From Litomosoides sigmodontis (taxonomy: Eukaryota; Nematoda; Chromadorea; Rhabditida; Onchocercidae): 64,000 nucleotides of DNA. A model generated the notes under the pieces. That model was not told the DNA's origin. It searched no databases and saw only the letters and a list, made by a program, of their open reading frames with translations. Position 1 is the stretch's first letter. Every line of letters starts with the position of its first letter. The stretch is from positions 8,229,817-8,293,816 of the forward strand of contig OY718804.1 of NCBI GenBank assembly GCA_963070105.1, written 5' to 3'. Both the position numbers and the translations under genes were made by a program. This document shows positions 16,580-28,600 of the stretch, piece after piece.

Positions 16580-17586
16580 AACGTATTCAAAAATTTCTGA
16601 AAATTCTCGTTGCAGCGATCCTTTCTGAAATTTTGATTATTTAATTATTGGAAAAGGATTTATGTTCATTTTAGGTTCGCTAAAAGGAAACTTGCAAAAA
16701 GTAACAAATAACTACCAATCGACTTTTAGGATGCATAAAAAATACCGTTAATTTTATTATTGAAGCGTAATGTTATCTTAATAATCTGGAAAACATCGTT
16801 AGAGATGCTTACCTAAATGTTATACTATCATTAATTTTTGCCCTAAATATTTCGACGACTTAAGTTTCCTAACCCAACTTTACCTTCGTGAACTTTAAAA
16901 GAGGTAACTGTAAAATATTTGGCGAGATGAATAAAATAAAATATTTGTAAAAAGCATTACGAAATAAAGCGAGGTATAATACCAATCCTTCACACTTCTG
17001 AATATGTTTAAAAATTATTTATAATTATTGAAACCAAACAGAAAGTGTATCTATTACGTATGGGACCAAATTACCTGTAGAAGGTTAAAAATCTAAAATG
17101 AAAAAAATAACATATTATGTACACAGAAATCATGCTATCAAAACAACTACATTATTCTAATGCTTTCGACAAAAGTAAAAAAGCTGAGATAACAATATAT
17201 CATGAACGATGTAAAGCTTCAGAATACATTGTTTTTTTTGCAAAAATTACAAACAACGACAAACAAATTACAAAATCCGGAACAATCCCGAACAACTACA
17301 GAAGTAGATGTCAACCTTTAGTGACTGCAAAGCAACAAACTCATGTTAAAAAGGACTGCATCTATTGATAAAAACATTTCTAGCGAGAATAAAGATCGAA
17401 AAAATATGGAAATAAAAAAATAAGTTTATGAAATAAATAAAAAATAAGTTTGTGCAAGATTAAAGCTGAGATCCAAAGAATAATAATGAAAACAATATAA
17501 GATACCAATTGGAAACGTCTGATTCATCTAAAGAGTAGAAAAACCGAGGTGCAGAAGTCACGTATTCAATAAACCAGCGTCTAATG
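16580..17586. other. Intergenic region between VPS36 and FIP1
   Basis: About 1 kb of very AT-rich sequence. An 80-residue frame near 17119-17368 (+) has no recognisable content. This probably holds the VPS36 3' UTR and the FIP1 promoter. Confidence 0.5.
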
Positions 17587-20011
17587 TTAACACGAAGTCA
17601 TAAAACGATTTGGATAGAACGCTAAACCTTCAACGGTATCATCACGACAAAGTTTTGCCTGAGCCTCCGCAGCAAGCAATCTTAAAATAATTTGATAAAT
17701 ATTCCCACGTTTCTTTACAGCAATATATACTGTTATCTAATTCTCTTGATTAGCAGTTACAAGTAACGAAAATGACATTAATTTAAAAATTGCTATTTAT
17801 CTGAAAAAGCAGCAACAAGATCTCACCTCTCCTTTGCAAGGATGATTGTGATACCCAGACACTTCGCAAGTTCAGTAGCATTACACATGCCCATAGTTGC
17901 TACTAGCTCCACCGTGCCGTCGATAGTAGTTTCTACACTCATCTCTTTCAGCTGCACAACCATGACACCACTTTCAAAACGATTTAAGCTGTAATGAAAT
18001 TTCCCAACCTCTCAAATTATTCCTCCCTCTTTCCCTTTCTCCAAAAAAAAGCTCTAGAGTGTGGCAAATTTTTGCTAATAGCTATATTTACTAAAACGAT
18101 GGTTTATAAAACAAAATATAACACCCCTCGTCCTTCCTTCAATTTATTAAAAATCAACTATAACTGTTTTTAGAAACTTGATCAAGTCCATTGCAGACCA
18201 GAAGAAACCAACTTGTAAATAAATAACTTACGATATGGGTAAACTCATTTGTTCCAACAACTGACATGCATTCAAAATGTCTTCCGGTGACAAGAGCTCT
18301 AAACCACGAGCTCTGTTAACGCGACAATATACGTCTGATAAAGTCATCATACCACCGCATTCCTGGAGCGCACACACCGCATTAATGTGATGGATGTACT
18401 TAAAAAGAGAACGTGCCTACGTCAAAAACTTAAATTGTCGAACCTTGAGAGGGGCACATAAGACAGCAGCCAATTCTTCCGCAAGTTTTTTGTAGTACTC
18501 AGCACCACTACCAAATGCTGACTTTGTCACTGGATCGTTAACACCCAAACTAAGCAAGTAGGTTTTGAAACGCACAGTCTGAAATTGAGGATAACCTTTA
18601 GATAACAACCTAGAAAACAAAAATTAGAATAGGGATCACTTACTTCATCGTCAGTTATTTCTCCTTTCTTTGCTCGCAACTTGTCAGTGATGGCTTTGGA
18701 AAGTGACACCATCTCTCGCGCATACTCCATCAACCGATTCATGTCTTCGAAAGCCTCAAACGGATTTTGATTAGCCTACGATAAAAAAGTATAGCAATCA
18801 TTTCTACAGCAATTATTGGTAGACACAGCTTAGTACCTGGTTTATGCTTTCGTGAGTACGATGATGATTCTCAGCAAGTCTTTTCTCAATGCCTGAAATA
18901 CCCACGGCTCGTGATGTCGAAGCGTTACAATTGCGTAACTGAAACAAGTAAAATATTAACTATAAACCAGCACAGTGATAAAAAGTAAAAAAAGACAGCA
19001 CTTCTGCACATTCACAAACCACTACTATACAGAAACAGTCCTCGCTAAGTACACTTTGTTAATTAAATTCTATTTGAGCTCTTGTCTTCTCAAAATTTTC
19101 TGAACTTTATGCTATTTAGCGGCAGAGTAATTTAACTCAGTGATGAAATTAAGACATAGATACATACAGAAATAGAGCTTGACATTTGGCATCCAGAAGG
19201 TAATCGTTCCCATCTATTCATTCCCAATGCCTCCTTGTATTTTTCAAAGAACTGAAAACAAAAATAAACACAAAAAATGGCGGGTGTAGAACAAATAATT
19301 TAAAAATCTAAATAAAAAGACACGCGATCATGCATAAATAGAAAACAGAATATTCACCTCGTCTTCTCCACCATTTCGAAAAACAAGGCGAATATAATTA
19401 AAAGAAGAAGAGGCAAAAGGGCCTCGTTGTTGCCCGCGCGGTTTAGGATGCAGAGAAATGATGATTTTGCCCCCTCGACGGAACATCGACTTATGGTGCT
19501 TTTCAATACCGGCCACCAACGAGTGATGTAAAATTAGCCGATGATCCTGTAATATAACATTAGACGCAATTTTGGAAATCATTATCTTCTGGAAATATTT
19601 TACCAGTGTAAAGCACGATGTCCACAAAAGAATAGTCTTGAACAAGTGAAAATGACTACAGCAAACCTCACATGTTCCTTGAGTATATAAATCCACATAA
19701 AATATGAAAAACCGAAGTGCAATTTGAATGGGGTAAAGAAAGAAAAAAGACACAAAAAAAAGCTTACCGGATGATTCGAATCAGCCCAAATAATACGATG
19801 CAATGTAAGGGAAGCGGTTCCCTGCTCGTACGCTGTCTAAAATTACTTTTCTATAATTAAGTTTTATAATTTCTTTTCAATAGATAAAAGGCAAATACTA
19901 CAGGATTTGATTTACCTGTTTTACATCTCCGTCATATATGCCCACGTGACCACTTTGAATGATTATATCTTCCACGTATTCCCCTGGTTGGTACCACGTC
20001 CACCTGTCCAT
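17587..20011 (-). CDS. vps-36: VPS36, ESCRT-II subunit
   Basis: ESCRT-II component that sorts ubiquitinated membrane proteins into multivesicular bodies. Ten exons (19916-20011, 19768-19836, 19358-19546, 19168-19251, 18837-18938, 18644-18775, 18444-18578, 18232-18362, 17827-17988, 17587-17680) sum to 397 codons, close to human VPS36. The N-terminal GLUE/PH-like domain runs from [18 protein letters not shown] to about residue 125, with HRIIWADSN and a phosphoinositide-pocket-like [15 protein letters not shown] segment. No inserted NZF fingers are visible, as in metazoans and unlike yeast. The rest is the EAP30/winged-helix region: [41 protein letters not shown] and the diagnostic end [17 protein letters not shown]. 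The start is the first Met of the GLUE domain. Very secure. Confidence 0.96.
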
Positions 20012-21131
20012 TTTTCCCCTGACCACCCACTGACAAAGCACCACACAACGTGCAAACTTGCACCAACCACACAAAACACTGCCAAGAGGCTACTGAAATA
20101 TAATACGGCCGTAAAATGAAACAGCTCTTGTTTGGGCAATTGGCATTGCAATAGAAATGCGAGTTCTTTGGGATGAGTATCAAGTAGTGGTGCGCTTTAA
20201 GGTAGATATTTCAATACCTATTTGGAACTATCCTTATAACACATCGACCACGAAGGCCCATAGCACTTATTGTCGGGCGCTTTGCTGTAAAACAGCTGAA
20301 CTTTGTACACCCTTGGAAAACTTAAAATTTGAATGCAATCCCAGGAACACCAGTAAAATTCATTCCCTTTTCCAAAAAAAACGAATCCTTAAATCGCACT
20401 ACAAATTGGGTTTGGACTCTTAAGACAAAGAGACTAATGAGAAGGATTAGACTCTGAAGTTGCGGTTCCGTCTCAAATGATATTTTCAAATGACTGGGTA
20501 GGAAAACCGACAATTATTATTTTCACATGAAGAGGTCCCGTACACTTCAACAAGAAATTTTCACAGAAAATTTCCTTCCTACTTTCAACTCTCGAAGTCT
20601 TTAGCGTGTATGAAGGTGTAACTAACGTCTGTGTTTGAATCCACTACCTTAGGATCTCGAAAATGTATACGGATTAACCTTAATATCGGAAAAGTGTGTT
20701 GATTCCTCAAAACAATATTTCCAAATGCTTTTCGCGATAAGCCAAAAATAGGCTAGTAGTTAAACTGTAACTCATCCTGAAGGAGAAGAGAGACTAGAAA
20801 AGATGTCGTCTTTGCTAGTCCTCCATAAGGCTATTGAAAATATTTTCATCTTCAGTTACTTTCATTTACCATCATCGCTACTTGTTTTTTCATTGACAGT
20901 TACTAATTTTCTATATATATCCTGTATACCTTTTTGTGATGTGGAACAACAAGACAAGAATTACAGAGAAACATGGCACTTACAACACGCAACTTTACAT
21001 GTACAAACTTTTAGAAATATATAAATAACTTTATCTTCAACAAAAGAAATTCGCATTTCACTACGTATAATGTTGTACAGGTATACCACGAATCTTTAAG
21101 CAGAATCATACTTTTCACAAAGAAAATTCAA
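20012..21131. other. Intergenic region between PITHD1 and VPS36
   Basis: About 1.1 kb. Several short frames overlap here on both strands but none resembles a protein I know. It presumably holds the PITHD1 3' UTR and the VPS36 promoter. Confidence 0.5.
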
Positions 21132-22395
21132 TTACATGACACTTCTCTGTATGATGTTTGGAATCTCTCCTTTATGATCTCTAAGCATCGGCCTAGCCTC
21201 GTATGTTGTGATACAAACCTGTAAGAACCATTTAATGCTGCTAAATGTCATGTTATTCCCGAAAGGTAACGAAGATTATTAAGCAACAGTTTAACATTTA
21301 TCATCAGCAATCTTTTTCATTAAGTGTACGAAAAAAAATTACTAGACACACTCTTCATTAGTTTAATACTCAATAACAAAATGAAAGGTGATGTTTCACA
21401 GCTTACCTGTTGCCTTATATCAGCAATATATTCACCGCGCAAACCGATATAGTAGATTCTAGTTTTGTCTCCACCAAAATTAGTTGGGAAATGTAAGCTG
21501 AGGTGCGTTACATTGGAGAATTTTGAGGCCTTCATGGGATAATCTATTTGCGCGCTAGTGTCCTGTTTTAGTGAAAACTCTTGATCGGCTTCTAAAACCG
21601 TCGCTTCAAAAGACATCTAAAATGTATCACATACCCGAAAACGGTTATGAGTCTAACTTCTATAAGTAATAAATCGGCATGTATTCGGATCATTTTCATT
21701 TACAGTTTTTTTGACAACCTGACCATGCGGACACCTGAGCCTAACATTTTTGATACTTGTCTAAAGCATTTCTTATCGCGTCATCTTTACACGCCTTTTA
21801 TATTTAACAAAATGTTCAAGAGTAAAATTTGTAGAACAATACTCAGAATAAATTTACTGATGGTCTATCCTTGTAGAGTCGTATATGTGATGGATGAGTA
21901 CCATCTAAATCGCCAGCCAGCACAATACCAGTTATTTTTACATGCCCTTCAAACGGTACATTGAATAGCAGCTCCTCATCAACATCACTTTCTACATGAA
22001 TAGTCCTGAAAATTTTCTAAAGGAAACGTCATCGCATATGCTATTTTAGCTGTTGATGAAGATATACAACATATATAGATTCATTTTCCAAATTAGACAT
22101 TCTATCACAAACACACCTGTCTAATCGGTCTTCCCATTTTTTGAAAATTTTTGCACCAGAACCTTCAACTGCTTCATTCAGTACTATTACCTGCAACATA
22201 TTTTCTCCGTATTATTTGAAACAAAACACAAGTAAAAGAATAAATACTCTATTTATGCCCAATGTACATAACGGTTTTACATAAAAGAATCATAACCTTT
22301 TGGATATCAATACGAGAGTTGATCTCATAACGCATTCCTTCTTCTTTTCGCTCAAAATTAACTGCTTCATTTGCACAATAACAGTTAGAACCCAT
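21132..22395 (-). CDS. PITH domain-containing protein (PITHD1)
   Basis: Homologue of human PITHD1, a small beta-sandwich protein of the family defined by the thioredoxin-like (TXNL1) C-terminus, which can associate with the proteasome; PITHD1's own role is poorly defined. Exons 22297-22395, 22117-22190, 21858-22005, 21407-21616 and 21132-21218 give 205 codons, the usual family length. Signature stretches are KKWEDRLDRTIHVESDVDEE, LLFNVPFEGHVKITGI, DGTHPSHIRLYKDRP, FSNVTHLSLHFPTNFGGD and YYIGLRGEY, ending VCITTYEARPMLRDHK. The start codes MGSNCYCANEAVNFE and lacks the His/Gly-rich leader of human PITHD1. About 0.7 kb separates it from cyclin Y upstream. Confidence 0.94.
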
Positions 22396-23099
22396 GACGC
22401 TACAACAATTTATCTCACGAAATCTACTGTAAAATTGATATAAAATATTTAAAAGACCATTATTACACAGCGTTATAAATATCCTTTAGTACGAAGTACG
22501 TATATCAATCGAACAGCAGCAAAAAAAGTTTTAATTTTTTCATAATTTCACATACATAGACAATTCATTAGAATCGACCGGAAGATAGTTAGAGTACCAA
22601 TGAAATTCTACAAGAAAAAAATAACAATATTTGCACCATTCAACCTGTGAATTTTGGCATATCATATAGAAAGAAACAAAATAATAAATATAGAGAAAAC
22701 AAGGATATTAAATACAGATCAATAAATAGGACACATAGGTAGGAAGTCGCTTATATACCGGCAGTGATTATCAGCTCTGCATTATGTGTAATAACTCTGG
22801 CTTATTAGGGACACATAAAGTTATAACAAATAATCCGTAGAAGGAAAGAGGTTTTAACAAAGCCATACATTGGTATTTGTTTCCTGGAAGAACAACCAAA
22901 TGGAACAAAAGTATCATCAACATTACATACATGTTGATATATGAAGCACTGAACTATAACCATCATGGCAACAATCAATCTCTCCTGTCATAAATCTCCT
23001 TAATAATTTTCCTTTATTTTGATTCTAAATAAAATTTCGATTCTAAAGTTCTTCACAGCATATTATACAAGAGAATGTTCTGAGGGAATAAATAAAACA
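22396..23099. other. Intergenic region between cyclin Y and PITHD1
   Basis: About 700 bp of AT-rich sequence. I see no gene. Confidence 0.55.
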
Positions 23100-25668
23100 T
23101 TAGGATATAATGACCGGGGTACGGCATTCCTTGATTAACAATTTCTCAGCCGAAAAACTTTTCCTATTCATTGTTCGTAAATCGGGTTGCAGTTTGTCTT
23201 CGTAGATTCGGCTCAGTGCCTACAAAAAATCGATGAACGATAATCTACATTTGAGAAATTTGTAAAATGATTCTGGGCCAGTTTGTTCACTTGTATTAAC
23301 AGTTATCATGATGCTCGATTGTTCAGTGCAATATGTTTCCGACTCAATAAAACTTCAAAATTCGGATACATTAGAACATGAGTTTCTAAGACCAGCAGAT
23401 AATATTTGAGTTAAACGTATGCTGCGTAACAAATAGTTGCAGTTGTAACTGCAAACCAAATTCAAACCTCCAGCTTCCTCGCTCGTTCCTTATACAACGG
23501 TTGCAGTGGTAACTGCAAATCGTTGGCCATGGCCAGTGTTCTCAATTCGTAATAATATTTGGCATAGACGGAACTTGGAACATTAATATTGAACTCTAAG
23601 CATTCTAAAAACTGTCTTTCCAGTTCGTTCCTGCAACGTACCATTTCTAAATGCAGCAGAAAAGATATTTGCATTAAAAACTTCTTATAATAAACTTACA
23701 TGTCATCGACGTTAGTATCTTTCAAAATTTGACAATAATCAATATTCCAGACCGCCTGATCATCCCACACCTTTGATGAAAGCATAATGGCTCCTAATAC
23801 TACTCGACGCCAGTTTGACGGGCACAAATCCATTTCTGCGTAATTCAGCAACCGTTCTACATATACCTGACAATAAATTGAATAGAAATTAATTTCAGTA
23901 TTTACTTGAACAAAACCCGGGCAAGTGTGAAGTGCTGAATGAAGTATTTACCAAAGTGATTATTGCACACTCCGCTGTTAACTGAGCAGCATGAAAAAGG
24001 GTCCTGATAAAACGATATATCTGTCGATGATCTGGGTCTCTTGACATCATTTCAATTGGAATTGGATCTCTCTAAAATTACTGCGCTTTAAGAATTCATT
24101 CGAGGAAGTATATGATACTGCAGTTACGGTTTCGCCTACATTTGTAATAGAGATATCGGAGATTGCTGTGAGAACGGATATTGTTCAAACTTAAGCACGG
24201 ATGCCCATTAATGACTACCAGTTCGATGAGATATGAACCAAAATCGAGGTTTTTTTTAGGAAGAGAGTATATAATACTTTTAGCACAGTTCATATGTACT
24301 TAGTTCTAAGAACATCCTCATGTAATAGAATAACAAATGAGAAAAAATACTCTACCGTGATTGGATGTAATCTTTCCTCAAAAATTTCCATCAGCCTCTC
24401 ATGAGCACGATTTTTTCGATTCGCGATGTGATAATAAATAGCTAACGAAATGCACTTAATCGTATTTTTCAGGTTTGGCTGCGAAATGGTGGAGTCGTCA
24501 AGAAATATCGTCGAACAACTATTCGACTTATGTAGTGGCGACATGACGGTGGTCAAGCTTTGCGCATCCAGCACATAGAACGAACGACGGTTGTCCTTCA
24601 CTAAATCATTTACGTTACGACCATGTCTACTTCAGAACTGATAAAATTCCACTTGTTAATAAATTCTAGCCAGTTTTTAAATTTAAATTACTAATTATGA
24701 CGCCTCCGACAGTCCTTATATCACTTGCTTTTCTAAGTAGTAATTTGACCTTAGTCAAAGTTTTTGTATCAATGTGCTTCACGACAAACAGATTGCGCAC
24801 GGTTCTACTTCTTTGCATCGAAGATGAGTTAAACAATCAGTAAAATAACCCACTAAAAGTATAAAGTGAAAGCTTCTCATTTAAATAAATAACTGGACTA
24901 TCAGTGGCTATAAGATGTACTGATAGAAAGACCAAAATAGAATGTTTCAATAAGAAACAAAAACACCCAACGTCCTGATATTCAATGTTAACTTGGAAAA
25001 TTCTACATAACATTTAAAAAAACAGCAATTATAACAATATAACGAACTAACACTTCATTTCACTTCGGCTTCGTTCCATAAATACTGGCTTAACCATTGG
25101 CTGCGTTGATGGGTCCTCACCAATCTCTTAAAATCAATTTTCGTTAACCTAAGAAAAAACAGTAAAATCTGTCAAAAAATCAATTTGCGAAGAAATATTC
25201 ACTCACCATCGGGCAGCTCCCTTTCGCTAATATGAGGGAGGAAATTGACTGAAGTATTTTCTCTCGGAAATGTCTGGTTCACATACTAAAAGAGTAGTAC
25301 TTTTTATTCTCAATTCGTATGTTAGAAAAATTTTCCTCAAAACAGACAAGAAATAATAAGCTATTTGATAAGCAAAAATTCAACAGCTGCTGCACATCAC
25401 TATTTCAGAAAAAAAAATCAAAAATCTACATCTTCACATTGTTACTCAGAGATTTGATATGTAGAATGAGCAACGAGTTGTGGAATTTGCACATTGCTTA
25501 TGATAAGGAAAAGTCACGGAAATGAGTGACATGAAATGATGCTTTTGCGTTCACACGATATTCACTGAGACTGACCTCATGATTGGCTTGTTGTCTTGGA
25601 TCGTATATGACCTCTTTGCTTCTTGCAGCAGATGAGGAATTCTGCAGACAGCATAGTGCATTCCCCAT
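23100..25668 (-). CDS. cyy-1: Cyclin Y
   Basis: Membrane-tethered cyclin that activates CDK14/CDK16-type kinases (PCT-1 in C. elegans). Nine exons: 25576-25668, 25207-25285, 25054-25126, 24725-24810, 24356-24600, 23952-24071, 23700-23866, 23468-23630 and 23100-23219, giving 381 codons. The N-terminus is [19 protein letters not shown], matching human MGNTTSCC with an N-myristoylation glycine and palmitoylable cysteines. [13 protein letters not shown] matches the conserved 14-3-3/phosphorylation region. The cyclin box follows: [58 protein letters not shown] and [18 protein letters not shown]. The end, TPVIIS, also matches. The 3' border of the 24725-24810 exon (GTGATA donor) is the weakest point; it was chosen for phase. 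Confidence 0.94.
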
Positions 25669-26694
25669 CAGAATGGTGATTTACTGGAAGCCACTGCTGC
25701 TCCGAGTCATTTCCCTCGTCCTATCTCCCTCATTATCTGCAGTAAAGGAATCACTTATCATATTATTTATTCTCTCTCCTCTAACTGACTCAATGAATAT
25801 CCAATCACAAGCATGGAGTTGGAGGAAGAGCGCTTCTACTAATCTTTCACAGAAATTATTAAATGTTTTTTCCATCTGACACCCATGTAATTAATGATGT
25901 CACGTTTTACTCGAAAATTATAATTTGAAAGCAAAATAGAACTGTGCTATGTTTCACGTGACACAGCAGTACTGATACAAGGTTGCCCAAACCGGGACAA
26001 CAGTCTTCCCGTTAACACAGGTATCCAACGGAAGCAAGTTTTCATTGTTGCATTGGTTTCAGTAAGTCACGGGGACGCAATTCATAATATGCGGGGGAGT
26101 GACTGTAAAAATGCGGTTGCATCATGCGTGAAGAGCGGCGGGAGAGGCTTGCGTATCTTGCGTTTTAAATCATTTCATGGCTTAGCGGTCTGTCAGGGTA
26201 GGAAGGATGAACAATGGGATATTTAGAGAGAGTAAGATGGAAATGCCTTTTATGAACGGAGATGTGTTGAAAACTGATAAGGTTCGGCTTACTGTTTAAT
26301 TAAGGTATGATTGGAAACGCTTCATGTAATCTTAGAGATTGCCGTTCAGTTGTGATGAAGCTAAACGTTTTACTCTTGTTGTCTACGAAAAGTCATGTCA
26401 TCCATTGTTTTGGTTTATTTCCTGTTAAAAATCATTCATTCTTCTCATATTCATCGCACACGACGTATTCTTGTTTGCTATTTTAGCTGCTATTTTTGCT
26501 ATTTTGTTCTTTCTGCTATTTTACACCAATTACGTAATATTATTGGTGCACTGTAATATAGTTGAGAAAAAAAGCTGGTTTATCAAGAAGTACATTGCTA
26601 ATAATATGCAAAATTAATTGTTATATACGAAATTATTTGCATTATTTGTGCACAGTTTTTACCGTTTGATATTTTTGGTTTTTTTAGATCCAAA
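25669..26694. other. Divergent promoter region, cyclin Y / MYND gene
   Basis: About 1 kb between two diverging genes. The part at about 25990-26210 is distinctly richer in G+C (runs such as GCGGGGGAG) than its surroundings, as expected of a shared promoter. I identify no specific sites. An acceptor (TTTTTTTAG, ending 26687) just before the MYND start probably takes a spliced leader. Confidence 0.5.
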
Positions 26695-27790
26695 ATGATG
26701 AGTGATGGGAAAGATGTGCCGAAAGATGGTCGAAATCATCATGCAGTTGAAGAGGGTATGATGGTTGTGGAAGCGGAAGGTGAAATGCACGATGATCACT
26801 GGGTATTAGATGATCGCATGAAGCGGATGATTATGGACTTGCAAAGACACTGGCTTACAGATTATCAGCAGTCGAGGGAGAAGTTATTAGTTGAAATGAC
26901 TGAACGGGTAAGTTTGAATTCTATCTGTTGTAACTGAATCTGTCCATGTACGGTGTGTGTGTGTGTGTGTATGTCTGGAAGTGTTCAAGGAGAACATTGT
27001 ATTTTCTTAATGTTAGCCTTGCAACGAAGGAGCTTTTAAAGATTATTTTGCCTCATTGAAGAGGTTGACAATTGAAAAAGTATTAGAAAAAACACTCGAA
27101 GAGAAATTTGCTTGTAAATTTGAATTTTTCAGCTTCATCAGGAATTTCTTTCTGATCAGCAGAAGATTAGGACCGAACTTCTGACGCAGTTTAAAGATGA
27201 GCTAGATACCACAAGGTTAGTGATTATCTGGACCTGAGTCTGATATTATTGACATTAAGTGTGTTGAACTTTATTGAATGAAATTATTTCTTGTTGTAGA
27301 GCCGAATTGGAGGAAAAGTATCGCGAGTCTTTAAAAGTTGAATTGGGCAAAATGGCTGAAAAACATAGAAAAGAAATATCAAGTATCAAAAAAAAACAGT
27401 GGTAGCTTTTCTTTACCTTATATTTTAATGATAAAATGTGATTGACAAAATAATTAATCTGTTGAGTAAATTGAATGGTATAAATGAGAACTTCATCTAT
27501 TTCGGTACGTTAGGAAAGTTTAATACAGGACTACTGCCGAAGATGAATGCTTAGTACTGTTTATTTTTTTGAGTTATTTATTACTTAAGTTAAAGACTTA
27601 TTATTTGAATTAAAGGTGTTGGCAATGTGAAGCAGAAGCGATTTACCACTGCTGTTGGAACACAGCTTATTGCAGTGTGGAATGCCAGCAGAGCCATTGG
27701 TCAACACATCGGAAGTTTTGTCGACGTAAGAAGCAGAATGCTAATACTCATCAGCAGCAGCAACAGCAACAGCAAAAGAATAACACTTAA
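26695..27790 (+). CDS. MYND zinc-finger protein, BS69 (ZMYND11) C-terminus/BRA-like
   Basis: Short adaptor-type protein with a C-terminal MYND finger. Exons 26695-26907, 27133-27215, 27300-27401 and 27616-27790 give 190 codons. An acidic N-terminus is followed by a predicted coiled coil (about 40-130; [20 protein letters not shown]). Then comes the MYND finger [20 protein letters not shown] with [18 protein letters not shown], carrying all expected Cys/His ligands. It closely resembles the finger of human BS69/ZMYND11; C. elegans BRA-1/BRA-2 are short proteins of this type reported to act in TGF-beta signalling. The PHD, bromo and PWWP domains of full-length BS69 are absent. The tail contains eight consecutive Gln. 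The last acceptor is a non-standard TAAAG. Confidence 0.86.
26952..26971. repeat. (GT)n short tract in MYND gene intron 1
   Basis: About 20 bp of GT repeats inside the first intron. Confidence 0.9.
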
Positions 27791-28600
27791 TTAATTTATT
27801 AAATAGCATTTTGAAAACAGGATTTTATTTTCTGTTTATGCTTAAGTGGTTGTGGATCTCAAGAAAATGATTGATTTGTAGATGTTGTTTTTCTGTTGTC
27901 ATTTAAATTCTGTCCTTTTTTCCATTTTAATTAACGGAGTGCTTTGAAGATGGAAATCAAAAGAGTTTTGATTCTTGAATAATTTGGGTGCGAATTTTTC
28001 CTCAACTCTGTGATTCCCGCTGCAATACTAATCGTCTTTCAAGGGATAGAGTACAATCCTGTACCTCTCACATAAATTACAATTAATTTCTTGAGCACAC
28101 TTGGAATCTATGGGGACGATTTTTAAACACTGGTTAGTTATGTATTTGTACAGGTATTAATCTGTTGTACAGTATGCTCTATAATGCAGTATTTTGTTTT
28201 GAGGATCATACTATCTTCGGCTGCTTTAATTATTGAGGACCTATAAAAGATTCTTAATGAAGCGTTGATGTGTTTTTGTGGTTATTTTTTCAAGTTCTTA
28301 TAACCACTCATATTCATAATAAAGTTCAAGATCATTGTAGCGTTTCTGTCACTCCGTATTCCAATATACTGTCAGTATTATCAAGCATGGAGGCTATATG
28401 ATGGATGATGAGAAGGAATTAGAAAACTAATTTGTCCTAAACACCTCATCAATTGTGTGAAATTCCTCATATTGGATGAGAAAGATTGTGGAATTGGTAG
28501 GGTGCAGATTCTTAGACTGCATTCATGAAAAAAGATGAAAAAAGAAGCGAACAATCGGTGGAATTTTCATGATTCTTAGTAGTATTTCCAGGAGTATTGC
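27791..28600. other. Intergenic region between MYND and cytospin genes
   Basis: 3' flank of the MYND gene with an AATAAA near 28319, then AT-rich sequence up to the cytospin acceptor. No gene seen. Confidence 0.5.
28583..28591 (+). promoter_or_regulatory. Probable SL trans-splice acceptor of the cytospin gene
   Basis: TATTTCCAG lies 9 bases before the ATG at 28601, with no upstream exon evident. Confidence 0.5.
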
